Shown: in pieces, positions 50,701-62,477 of the stretch
How the letters are laid out: the number at the start of each line of letters is the position of its first letter
How positions within the stretch are numbered: the first letter of the stretch is position 1
Assembly: GCF_048564905.1 (NCBI RefSeq)
Contig: NC_132996.1
Span: 1,674,001 to 1,738,000, forward strand
Direction: 5' to 3'
DNA: 64,000 nucleotides
Source of the DNA: Vicugna pacos
Lineage: Eukaryota; Chordata; Mammalia; Artiodactyla; Camelidae
Translations under genes and position numbers: made by a program
The notes under the pieces: model-generated
Database searches by the model: none
What the model saw: only the letters and a program-made list of their open reading frames with translations
What the model was told of the DNA's origin: nothing

Positions 50701-51531
50701 AAGATTCTTTTCAGTTACCAACTCCACTCCATACATATATATGGGGAGGAACAAGCTCCAACTCGGTTTTACACTGAAAACGGCAGGTACTTCAAACCGG
50801 CACTAGGAAACAGACTGAGAAACCAGAGTTAGGGTTTCCCCTGCAACCCGTTCCCTTTGTGCTGGATGAACGAACGTCTCTCCACATGCTCAGTTCTGAG
50901 AGATAAGTGTGTGTGAAAGCCGTCCTACACCTATCTTGAAGGGAACACAAAGTTTCTTTTCAGTTGCCAACTCCACCCCATACATATATATGGGGAGGTA
51001 CAAGCACCACCGCGGTTTTACAGTGAAAACGGCAGGCACTTCAAACCGGCACTAGGAAACAGACTGAGAAACCAGAGTAAGGGTTTCTCCTGCAACCCGT
51101 TCCCTTTGTGCTGGATCCACGTACGTCTCTCCACATGCTCAGTTCTGAGAGATAAGTGAGTGTGAAAGCCGACCTACACCTATCTTGAAGGGAACACAAA
51201 GTTTCTTTTCAGTTGCCAACTCCACCCCATACATATATATGGGGAGGTAGAAGCTCCAACTCGGTTTTACAGTGAAAAAGGCAGGCACTTCAATCCAGCA
51301 CTAGGAAACAGACTGAGAAACCAGAGTAAGGGTTTCCCCTGCAACCCGTTCCCTTTGTGCTGGATGAACGAACGTCTCCCCACATGCTCAGTTCTGAGAG
51401 ATAAGTGTGTGTGAAAGCCTTCCTTCACCTAGCTTGAAGGGAACACAAAGTTTCTTTTCAGTTGCCAACACCACTCCCTACATATATATGGGGAGGAACA
51501 AGCTCCAACTCGGTTTTACAGTGAAAACGCA
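47798..51531. repeat. Irregular stretch of 15 monomers
   Basis: Known subtypes occur here without a clear local period. Several private changes appear: cctacgtat (about 47993), acagggaaa (about 48033), caaaaccc (about 48975), ccttcgtg (about 49112), cccaaca (about 49236), acgggagg (about 50531), aagattc (about 50701) and ggatccacgtac (about 51114). Two monomers (49541, 50786) join caccaccgcgg to front halves normally seen with other types. The last monomer ends in the one-base loss at about 51527. Confidence 0.75.
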
Positions 51532-52527
51532 GGCACTTAAATCCGGCACTAGGAAACAGACTGAGAAACCAGAGTAAGGGTTTCTCCTGCAACCCGTTCC
51601 CTTTGTGCTGGATGAACGAACGTCTCTCCACATGCTCAGTTCTGAGAGATAAGTGTGTGTGAAAGCCGTCCTTCACCTAGCTTGAAGGGAACACAAAGTT
51701 TCTTTTCAGTTGCCAACTCCACTCCATACATATATATGGGGAGATACAAGCTCCAACTCGGTTTTACAGTGAAAACGGCAGGCACTTCAAACCGGCACTA
51801 GGAAACAGACTGAGAAACCAGAGTAAGGGTTTCTCCTGCAACCCGTTCCCTTTGTGCTGGATGAACGAACGTCTCTCCACATGCTCAGTTCTGAGAGATA
51901 AGTGTGTGTGAAAGCCGTCCTTCACCTAGCTTGAAGGGAACACAAAGTTTCTTTTCAGTTGCCAACTCCACTCTATACATATATATGGGGAGGTACAAGT
52001 TCCAACTCGGTTTTACAGTGAAAACGGCAGGCACTTCAAATCGGCACTAGGAAACAGACTGAGAAACCAGAGTTAGGATTTCCCCTGCAACCCGTTCCCT
52101 TTGTGCTGGATGAACGAACGTCTCTCCACATGCTCAGTTCTGAGAGATAAGTGTGTGTGAAAGCCTTCCTTCACCTAGCTTGAAGGGAACACAAAGTTTC
52201 TTTTCAGTTGCAAACTCCACTCCATACATATATATGGGGAGGAACAAGCTCCAACTCGGTTTTACAGTGAAAACGGCAGGCACTTCAAACCGGCACTAGG
52301 AAACAGACTGAGAAACCAGAGTAAGGGTTTCGCTTGCAACCCGTTCCCTTTGTCCTGGATGAACGAACGTCTCTCCACATGCTCAGTTCTGAGAGATAAG
52401 TGTGTGTGAAAGCCTTCCTTCACCTATCTTGAAGGGAACACAAAGTTTCTTTTCAGTTGCCAACCCCACCCCATACATATATATGGGGAGGTAGAAGCTC
52501 CAACTCGGTTTTACAGTGAAAACGGCA

Positions 52528-54268
52528 GGCACTTCAAACCGGCACTAGGAAACAGACTGAGAAACCAGAGTAAGGATTTCTCCTGCAACACGTTCCCTTT
52601 GTGCTGGATGAACGAACGTCTCCCCACATGCTTAGTTCTGAGAGATAAGTGTGTGTGAAAGCCTTCCTTCACCTAGCTTGAAGGGAACACAAAGTTTCTT
52701 TTCAGTTGCCAACACCACTCCATACATATATATGGGGAGGAACAAGCTCCAACTCGGTTTTACAGTGAAAACGGCAGGCACTTCAAACCGGCACTAGGAA
52801 ACAGACTGAGAAACCAGAGTAAGGGTTTCCCTGCAACCCGTTCCCTTTGTGCTGGATGAACGAACGTCTCTCCACATGCTCAGTTCTGAGAGATAAGTGT
52901 GTGTGAAAGCCGTCCTTCACCTAGCTTGAAGGGAACACAAAGTTTCTTTTCAGTTGCAAACTCCACTCCATACATATATATGGGGAGGTACAAGCTCCAA
53001 ATCGGTTTTACAGTGAAAACGACAGGCACTTCAAACCGGCACTAGGAAACAGACTGAGAAACCACAGTAAGGGTTTCTCCTGCAACCCGTTCCCTTTGTG
53101 CTGGATGAACGAACGTCTCTCCACATGCTCAGTTCTGAGAGATAAGTGTGTGTGAAAGCAGTCCTTCACCTAGCTTCAAGGGAACACAAAGTTTCTTTTC
53201 AGTTTCAAACTCCACTCCATACATATATATGGGGAGGTTCAAGCACCACCGCGGTTTAACAGTGAAAACGGCAGGCACTTCAAACCGGCACTAGGAAACA
53301 GACTGAGAAACCAGAGTAAGGGTTTCGCTTGCAACCCGTTCCCTTTGTGCTGGATGAACGAACGTCTCTCCACATGCTCAGTTCTGAGAGATAAGTGTGT
53401 GTGAAAGCCTTCCTTCACCTAGCTTGAAGGGAACACAAAGTTTCTTTTCAGTTGCCAACACCACTCCCTACATATATATGGGGAGGTACAAGCTCCAACT
53501 CGGTTTTACAGTGAAAACGGCAGGCACTTCAAACCGGCACTAGGAAACAGACTGAGAAACCAGAGTAAGGGTTTCTCCTGCAACCCGTTCCCTTTGTGCT
53601 GGATGAACGAACGTCTCTCCACATGCTCAGTTCTGAGAGATAAGTGTGTGTGAAAGCCTTCCTTCACCTAGCTTGAAGGGAACACAAAGTTTATTTTCAG
53701 TTGCAAACTCCACTCCATACATATATATGGGGAGGAACAAGCTCCAACTCGGTTTTACAGTGAAAACGGCAGGCACTTCAAACCGGCACTAGGAAGCAGA
53801 CTGAGAAACCAGAGTAAGGGTTTCGCTTGCAACCCGTTCCCTTTGTGCTGGATGAACGAACGTCTCTCCACATGCTCAGTTCTGAGAGATAAGTGTGTGC
53901 GAAAGCCGTCCTTCACCTAGCTTGAAGGGAACACAAAGTTTCTTTTCAGTTGCAAACTCCACTCCATACATATATATGTGGATGAACAAGCTCCAACTCG
54001 GTTTTACAGTGAAAACGGCAGGCACTTCAAACCGGCACTAGGAAACAGACTGAGAAACCAGAGTAAGGGTTTCTCCTGCAACCCGTTCCCTTTGTGCTGG
54101 ATGAACGAACGTCTCTCCACATGCTCAGTTCTGAGAGATAAGTGTGTGTGAAAGCCGCCTTCACCTAGCTTGAAGGGAACACAAAGTTTCTTTTCAGTTG
54201 CAAACTCCACTCCATACATATATATGGGGAGGTACAAGCTTCAACTCGGTTTTACAGTGAAAACGGCA
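52528..54268. repeat. Nested 7-mer HOR, unit 1 (1741 bp)
   Basis: Seven monomers in order carry caacacg with gcttag, gtttccctgc, gcagtcc with caccaccgcgg and gtttaacag, cgcttgc with accactccctac, tttattttc, ggaagcag with tgtggatgaac, and gccgcctt. Two members are 248 bases, so the unit is 1741 rather than 1743. Confidence 0.9.
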
Positions 54269-55511
54269 GGCACTTCAAAGCGGCACTAGGAAACAGACTG
54301 AGAAACCAGAGTAAGGGTTTCTCCTGCAACACGTTCCCTTTGTGCTGGATGAACGAACGTCTCCCCACATGCTTAGTTCTGAGAGATAAGTGTGTGTGAA
54401 AGCCTTCCTTCACCTAGCTTGAAGGGAACACAAAGTTTCTTTTCAGTTGCCAACACCACTCCATACATATATATGGGGAGGTACAAGCTCCAACACGGTT
54501 TTACAGTGAAAACGGCAGGCACTTCAAACCGGCACTAGGAAACAGACTGAGAAACCAGAGTAAGGGTTTCCCTGCAACCCGTTCCCTTTGTGCTGGATGA
54601 ACGAACGTCTCTCCACATGCTCAGTTCTGAGAGATAAGTGTGTGTGAAAGCCGTCCTTCACCTAGCTTGAAGGGAACACAAAGTTTCTTTTCAGTTGCAA
54701 ACTCCACTCCATACATATATATGGGGAGGTACAAGCTCCAAATCGGTTTTACAGTGAAAACGACAGGCACTTCAAACCGGCACTAGGAAACAGACTGAGA
54801 AACCACAGTAAGGGTTTCTCCTGCAACCCGTTCCCTTTGTGCTGGATGAACGAACGTCTCTCCACATGCTCAGTTCTGAGAGATAAGTGTGTGTGAAAGC
54901 AGTCCTTCACCTAGCTTCAAGGGAACACAAAGTTTCTTTTCAGTTTCAAACTCCACTCCATACATATATATGGGGAGGTTCAAGCACCACCGCGGTTTAA
55001 CAGTGAAAACGGCAGGCACTTCAAACCGGCACTAGGAAACAGACTGAGAAACCAGAGTAAGGGTTTCGCTTGCAACCCGTTCCCTTTGTGCTGGATGAAC
55101 GAACGTCTCTCCACATGCTCAGTTCTGAGAGATAAGTGTGTGTGAAAGCCTTCCTTCACCTAGCTTGAAGGGAACACAAAGTTTCTTTTCAGTTGCCAAC
55201 ACCACTCCCTACATATATATGGGGAGGTACAAGCTCCAACTCGGTTTTACAGTGAAAACGGCAGGCACTTCAAACCGGCACTAGGAAACAGACTGAGAAA
55301 CCAGAGTAAGGGTTTCTCCTGCAACCCGTTCCCTTTGTGCTGGATGAACGAACGTCTCTCCACATGCTCAGTTCTGAGAGATAAGTGTGTGTGAAAGCCG
55401 CCTTCACCTAGCTTGAAGGGAACACAAAGTTTCTTTTCAGTTGCAAACTCCACTCCATACATATATATGGGGATGTACAAGCTCCAACTCGGTTTTACAG
55501 TGAAAACGGCA
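54269..55511. repeat. Nested 7-mer HOR, shortened unit 2 (5 monomers, 1243 bp)
   Basis: The order is as in the full unit but the tttattttc and tgtggatgaac monomers are missing between 55015 and 55264. A private change, caacacgg (about 54492), is shared with the unit at 58745. The last monomer carries ggggatgtac, which is also shared only with the monomer at 60238. Confidence 0.85.
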
Positions 55512-56007
55512 GGCACTTCAAACCGGCACTAGGAAGCAGACTGAGAAAGCAGAGTAAGGGTTTCGCTTGCAACCCGTTCCCTTTGTGCTGGATGAACGAA
55601 CGTCTCTCCACATGCTCAGTTCTGAGAGATAAGTGTGTGCGAAAGCCTTCCTTCACCTAGCTTGAAGGGAACACAAAGTTTCTTTTCAGTTGCCAACACC
55701 ACTCCCTACATATATATGGGGAGGAACAAGCTCCAACTCGGTTTTACAGTGAAAACGCAGGCACTTAAATCCGGCACTAGGAAACAGACTGAGAAACCAG
55801 AGTAAGGGTTTCTCCTGCAACCCGTTCCCTTTGTGCTGGATGAACGAACGTCTCTCCACATGCTCAGTTCTGAGAGATAAGTGTGTGTGAAAGCCTTCCT
55901 TCACCTAGCTTGAAGGGAACACAAAGTTTCTTTTCAGTTGCCAACACCACTCCCTACATATATATGGGGAGGAACAAGCTCCAACTCGGTTTTACAGTGA
56001 AAACGCA
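55512..56007. repeat. Chimeric monomer and single-monomer duplication (2 x 248 bp)
   Basis: Monomer 55512 begins as a ggaagcag, cgcttgc and gtgtgcg type and ends as accactccctac with the one-base loss aaaacgcagg (about 55755). Monomer 55760 repeats that right half and the loss (about 56003). The exchange that closed the 18-mer copy probably passed through these monomers. Confidence 0.8.
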
Positions 56008-57003
56008 GGCACTTAAATCCGGCACTAGGAAACAGACTGAGAAACCAGAGTAAGGGTTTCTCCTGCAACCCGTTCCCTTTGTGCTGGATGAACGAACGTC
56101 TCTCCACATGCTCAGTTCTGAGAGATAAGTGTGTGTGAAAGCCGTCCTTCACCTAGCTTGAAGGGAACACAAAGTTTCTTTTCAGTTGCCAACTCCACTC
56201 CATACATATATATGGGGAGATACAAGCTCCAACTCGGTTTTACAGTGAAAACGGCAGGCACTTCAAACCGGCACTAGGAAACAGACTGAGAAACCAGAGT
56301 AAGGGTTTCTCCTGCAACCCGTTCCCTTTGTGCTGGATGAACGAACGTCTCTCCACATGCTCAGTTCTGAGAGATAAGTGTGTGTGAAAGCCGTCCTTCA
56401 CCTAGCTTGAAGGGAACACAAAGTTTCTTTTCAGTTGCCAACTCCACTCTATACATATATATGGGGAGGTACAAGTTCCAACTCGGTTTTACAGTGAAAA
56501 CGGCAGGCACTTCAAATCGGCACTAGGAAACAGACTGAGAAACCAGAGTTAGGATTTCCCCTGCAACCCGTTCCCTTTGTGCTGGATGAACGAACGTCTC
56601 TCCACATGCTCAGTTCTGAGAGATAAGTGTGTGTGAAAGCCTTCCTTCACCTAGCTTGAAGGGAACACAAAGTTTCTTTTCAGTTGCAAACTCCACTCCA
56701 TACATATATATGGGGAGGAACAAGCTCCAACTCGGTTTTACAGTGAAAACGGCAGGCACTTCAAACCGGCACTAGGAAACAGACTGAGAAACCAGAGTAA
56801 GGGTTTCGCTTGCAACCCGTTCCCTTTGTCCTGGATGAACGAACGTCTCTCCACATGCTCAGTTCTGAGAGATAAGTGTGTGTGAAAGCCTTCCTTCACC
56901 TATCTTGAAGGGAACACAAAGTTTCTTTTCAGTTGCCAACCCCACCCCATACATATATATGGGGAGGTAGAAGCTCCAACTCGGTTTTACAGTGAAAACG
57001 GCA

Positions 57004-58744
57004 GGCACTTCAAACCGGCACTAGGAAACAGACTGAGAAACCAGAGTAAGGATTTCTCCTGCAACACGTTCCCTTTGTGCTGGATGAACGAACGTCTCCC
57101 CACATGCTTAGTTCTGAGAGATAAGTGTGTGTGAAAGCCTTCCTTCACCTAGCTTGAAGGGAACACAAAGTTTCTTTTCAGTTGCCAACACCACTCCATA
57201 CATATATATGGGGAGGAACAAGCTCCAACTCGGTTTTACAGTGAAAACGGCAGGCACTTCAAACCGGCACTAGGAAACAGACTGAGAAACCAGAGTAAGG
57301 GTTTCCCTGCAACCCGTTCCCTTTGTGCTGGATGAACGAACGTCTCTCCACATGCTCAGTTCTGAGAGATAAGTGTGTGTGAAAGCCGTCCTTCACCTAG
57401 CTTGAAGGGAACACAAAGTTTCTTTTCAGTTGCAAACTCCACTCCATACATATATATGGGGAGGTACAAGCTCCAAATCGGTTTTACAGTGAAAACGACA
57501 GGCACTTCAAACCGGCACTAGGAAACAGACTGAGAAACCACAGTAAGGGTTTCTCCTGCAACCCGTTCCCTTTGTGCTGGATGAACGAACGTCTCTCCAC
57601 ATGCTCAGTTCTGAGAGATAAGTGTGTGTGAAAGCAGTCCTTCACCTAGCTTCAAGGGAACACAAAGTTTCTTTTCAGTTTCAAACTCCACTCCATACAT
57701 ATATATGGGGAGGTTCAAGCACCACCGCGGTTTAACAGTGAAAACGGCAGGCACTTCAAACCGGCACTAGGAAACAGACTGAGAAACCAGAGTAAGGGTT
57801 TCGCTTGCAACCCGTTCCCTTTGTGCTGGATGAACGAACGTCTCTCCACATGCTCAGTTCTGAGAGATAAGTGTGTGTGAAAGCCTTCCTTCACCTAGCT
57901 TGAAGGGAACACAAAGTTTCTTTTCAGTTGCCAACACCACTCCCTACATATATATGGGGAGGTACAAGCTCCAACTCGGTTTTACAGTGAAAACGGCAGG
58001 CACTTCAAACCGGCACTAGGAAACAGACTGAGAAACCAGAGTAAGGGTTTCTCCTGCAACCCGTTCCCTTTGTGCTGGATGAACGAACGTCTCTCCACAT
58101 GCTCAGTTCTGAGAGATAAGTGTGTGTGAAAGCCTTCCTTCACCTAGCTTGAAGGGAACACAAAGTTTATTTTCAGTTGCAAACTCCACTCCATACATAT
58201 ATATGGGGAGGAACAAGCTCCAACTCGGTTTTACAGTGAAAACGGCAGGCACTTCAAACCGGCACTAGGAAGCAGACTGAGAAACCAGAGTAAGGGTTTC
58301 GCTTGCAACCCGTTCCCTTTGTGCTGGATGAACGAACGTCTCTCCACATGCTCAGTTCTGAGAGATAAGTGTGTGCGAAAGCCGTCCTTCACCTAGCTTG
58401 AAGGGAACACAAAGTTTCTTTTCAGTTGCAAACTCCACTCCATACATATATATGTGGATGAACAAGCTCCAACTCGGTTTTACAGTGAAAACGGCAGGCA
58501 CTTCAAACCGGCACTAGGAAACAGACTGAGAAACCAGAGTAAGGGTTTCTCCTGCAACCCGTTCCCTTTGTGCTGGATGAACGAACGTCTCTCCACATGC
58601 TCAGTTCTGAGAGATAAGTGTGTGTGAAAGCCGCCTTCACCTAGCTTGAAGGGAACACAAAGTTTCTTTTCAGTTGCAAACTCCACTCCATACATATATA
58701 TGGGGAGGTACAAGCTTCAACTCGGTTTTACAGTGAAAACGGCA
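57004..58744. repeat. Nested 7-mer HOR, unit 3 (1741 bp)
   Basis: Full seven-monomer order from caacacg (57061) to gccgcctt (about 58629). It matches unit 1 at the same 4476-base offset as the rest of the block, including aggatttc in its first monomer. Confidence 0.9.
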
Positions 58745-60485
58745 GGCACTTCAAAGCGGCACTAGGAAACAGACTGAGAAACCAGAGTAAGGGTTTCTCC
58801 TGCAACACGTTCCCTTTGTGCTGGATGAACGAACGTCTCCCCACATGCTTAGTTCTGAGAGATAAGTGTGTGTGAAAGCCTTCCTTCACCTAGCTTGAAG
58901 GGAACACAAAGTTTCTTTTCAGTTGCCAACACCACTCCATACATATATATGGGGAGGTACAAGCTCCAACACGGTTTTACAGTGAAAACGGCAGGCACTT
59001 CAAACCGGCACTAGGAAACAGACTGAGAAACCAGAGTAAGGGTTTCCCTGCAACCCGTTCCCTTTGTGCTGGATGAACGAACGTCTCTCCACATGCTCAG
59101 TTCTGAGAGATAAGTGTGTGTGAAAGCCGTCCTTCACCTAGCTTGAAGGGAACACAAAGTTTCTTTTCAGTTGCAAACTCCACTCCATACATATATATGG
59201 GGAGGTACAAGCTCCAAATCGGTTTTACAGTGAAAACGACAGGCACTTCAAACCGGCACTAGGAAACAGACTGAGAAACCACAGTAAGGGTTTCTCCTGC
59301 AACCCGTTCCCTTTGTGCTGGATGAACGAACGTCTCTCCACATGCTCAGTTCTGAGAGATAAGTGTGTGTGAAAGCAGTCCTTCACCTAGCTTCAAGGGA
59401 ACACAAAGTTTCTTTTCAGTTTCAAACTCCACTCCATACATATATATGGGGAGGTTCAAGCACCACCGCGGTTTAACAGTGAAAACGGCAGGCACTTCAA
59501 ACCGGCACTAGGAAACAGACTGAGAAACCAGAGTAAGGGTTTCGCTTGCAACCCGTTCCCTTTGTGCTGGATGAACGAACGTCTCTCCACATGCTCAGTT
59601 CTGAGAGATAAGTGTGTGTGAAAGCCTTCCTTCACCTAGCTTGAAGGGAACACAAAGTTTCTTTTCAGTTGCCAACACCACTCCCTACATATATATGGGG
59701 AGGTACAAGCTCCAACTCGGTTTTACAGTGAAAACGGCAGGCACTTCAAACCGGCACTAGGAAACAGACTGAGAAACCAGAGTAAGGGTTTCTCCTGCAA
59801 CCCGTTCCCTTTGTGCTGGATGAACGAACGTCTCTCCACATGCTCAGTTCTGAGAGATAAGTGTGTGTGAAAGCCTTCCTTCACCTAGCTTGAAGGGAAC
59901 ACAAAGTTTATTTTCAGTTGCAAACTCCACTCCATACATATATATGGGGAGGAACAAGCTCCAACTCGGTTTTACAGTGAAAACGGCAGGCACTTCAAAC
60001 CGGCACTAGGAAGCAGACTGAGAAAGCAGAGTAAGGGTTTCGCTTGCAACCCGTTCCCTTTGTGCTGGATGAACGAACGTCTCTCCACATGCTCAGTTCT
60101 GAGAGATAAGTGTGTGCGAAAGCCGTCCTTCACCTAGCTTGAAGGGAACACAAAGTTTCTTTTCAGTTGCAAACTCCACTCCATACATATATATGTGGAT
60201 GAACAAGCTCCAACTCGGTTTTACAGTGAAAACGGCAGGCACTTCAAACCGGCACTAGGAAACAGACTGAGAAACCAGAGTAAGGGTTTCTCCTGCAACC
60301 CGTTCCCTTTGTGCTGGATGAACGAACGTCTCTCCACATGCTCAGTTCTGAGAGATAAGTGTGTGTGAAAGCCGCCTTCACCTAGCTTGAAGGGAACACA
60401 AAGTTTCTTTTCAGTTGCAAACTCCACTCCATACATATATATGGGGATGTACAAGCTCCAACTCGGTTTTACAGTGAAAACGGCA
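58745..60485. repeat. Nested 7-mer HOR, unit 4 (1741 bp)
   Basis: A complete unit whose first monomer has caaagcgg and caacacgg, as in shortened unit 2, and whose last has ggggatgtac. It appears to be the full version of unit 2, so unit 2 is best read as a deletion derivative. Confidence 0.9.
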
Positions 60486-62477
60486 GGCACTTCAAAGCGG
60501 CACTAGGAAACAGACTGAGAAACCAGAGTAAGGGTTTCTCCTGCAACACGTTCCCTTTGTGCTGGATGAACGAACGTCTCCCCACATGCTTAGTTCTGAG
60601 AGATAAGTGTGTGTGAAAGCCTTCCTTCACCTAGCTTGAAGGGAACACAAAGTTTCTTTTCAGTTGCCAACACCACTCCATACATATATATGGGGAGGTA
60701 CAAGCTCCAACTCGGTTTTACAGTGAAAACGGCAGGCACTTCAAACCGGCACTAGGAAACAGACTGAGAAACCAGAGTAAGGGTTTCTCCTGCAACCCGT
60801 TCCCTTTGTGCTGGATGAACGTACGTCTCTCCACATGCTCAGTTCTCAGAGATAAGTGTGTGTGAAAGCCGTCCTTCACCTAGCTTGAAGGGAACACAAA
60901 GTTTCTTTTCAGTTGCAAACTCCACTCCATATATATATATGGGGAGGTACAAGCTCCAAATCGGTTTTACAGTGAAAACGGCAGGCACTTCAAACCGGCA
61001 CTAGGAAACAGACTGAGAAACCACAGTAAGGGTTTCTCCTGCAACCCGTTCCCTTTGTGCTGGATGAACGAACGTCTCTCCACATGCTCAGTTCTGAGAT
61101 ATAAGTGTGTGTGAAAGCCGTCCTTCACCTAGCTTCAAGGGAACACAAAGTTTCTTTTCAGTTTCAAACTCCACTCCATACATATATATGGGGAGGTACA
61201 AGCACCACCGCGGTTTTACAGTGAAAACGGCAGGCACTTCAAACCGGCACTAGGAAACAGACTGAGAAACCAGAGTAAGGGTTTCGGTTGCAACCCGTTC
61301 CCTTTGTGCTGGATGAACGAACGTCTCTCCACATGCTCAGTTCTGAGAGATAAGTGTGTGTGAAAGCCTTCCTTCACCTAGCTTGAAGGGAACACAAAGT
61401 TTCTTTTCAGTTGCCAACACCACTCCCTACATATATATGGGGAGGTACAAGCTCCAACTCGGTTTTACAGTGAAAACGGCAGGCACTTCAAACCGGCACT
61501 AGGAAACAGACTGAGAAACCAGAGTAAGGGTTTCTCCCGCAACACGTTCCCTTTGTGCTGGATGAACGAACGTCTCTCCACATGCTCAGTTCTGAGAGAT
61601 AAGTGTGTGTGAAAGCCTTCCTTCACCTAGCTTGAAGGGAACACAAAGTTTCTTTTCAGTTGCAAACTCCACTCCATACATATATATGGGGAGGAACAAG
61701 CTCCAACTCGGTTTTACAGTGAAAACGGCAGGCACTTCAAACCGGCACTAGGAAGCAGACTGAGAAACCAGAGTAAGGGTTTCGCTTGCAACCCGTTCCC
61801 TTTGTGCTGGATGAACGAACGTCTCTCCACATGCTCACTTCTGAGAGATAAGTGTGTGTGAAAGCCTTCCTTCACCTAGCTTGAAGGGAACACAAAGTTT
61901 CTTTTCAGTTGCCAACACCACTCCCTACATATATATGGGGAGGTACAAGCTCCAACTCGGTTTTACAGTGAAAACGGCAGGCACTTCAAACCGGCACTAG
62001 GAAACAGACTGAGAAACCAGAGTAAGGGTTTCTCCTGCAACCCGTTCCCTTTGTGCTGGATGAACGAACGTCTCTCCACATGCTCAGTTCTGAGAGATAA
62101 GTGTGTGTGAAAGCCGTCCTTCACCTAGCTTGAAGGGAACACAAAGTTTCTTTTCAGTTGCCAACTCCACTCCATACATATATATGGGGAGGAACAAGCT
62201 CCAACTCGGTTTTACAGTGAAAACGGCAGGCACTTCAAACCGGCACTGGGAAACATACTGAGAAACCAGAGTAAGGGTTTCTCCTGCAACCCGTTCCCTT
62301 TGTGCTGGATGAACGAACGTCTCTCCACATGCTCAGTTCTGAGAGATAAGTGTGTGTGAAAGCCGTCCTTCACCTAGCTTGAAGGGAACACAAAGTTTCT
62401 TTTCAGTTGCCAACTCCACTCCATACATATATATGGGGAGGTACAAGCTCCAACTCGGTTTTACAGTGAAAACGGCA
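60486..62477. repeat. Decayed 7-mer and linking monomers (8 monomers)
   Basis: The first three or four monomers follow the 7-mer order (caacacg; caaatcgg; ccacagt with caccaccgcgg; cggttgc with accactccctac) but lack its one-base losses. They have private changes: gaacgtacg (about 60818), ttctcag (about 60844), catatatatatat (about 60929) and gagatataag (about 61098). After that, known types follow, including cccgcaacacg (about 61538) and actgggaaacatac (about 62244). Confidence 0.75.

Larger units (their letters stand above)
51532..56007. repeat. HOR block M, copy 1 (18-mer, 4476 bp)
   Basis: Eighteen monomers. The start has acttaaatcc. Marks repeated 4476 bases downstream include aggatttcc (about 52076), ttgtcctgg (about 52351), ccccacccc (about 52464), caacacg (about 52587), gtttccctgc (about 52826), gcagtcc (about 53158), tttattttc (about 53690) and gccgcctt (about 54153). 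From 55264 the two copies differ by two monomers. Confidence 0.9.
56008..60485. repeat. HOR block M, copy 2 (18 monomers)
   Basis: It matches copy 1 at every variant site I compared from 56008 to about 59739 (against 51532 to 55263). It then keeps the tttattttc (59740) and tgtggatgaac (59989) monomers that the counterpart lacks. It contains two complete nested 7-mers, at 57004-58744 and 58745-60485. Confidence 0.9.
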
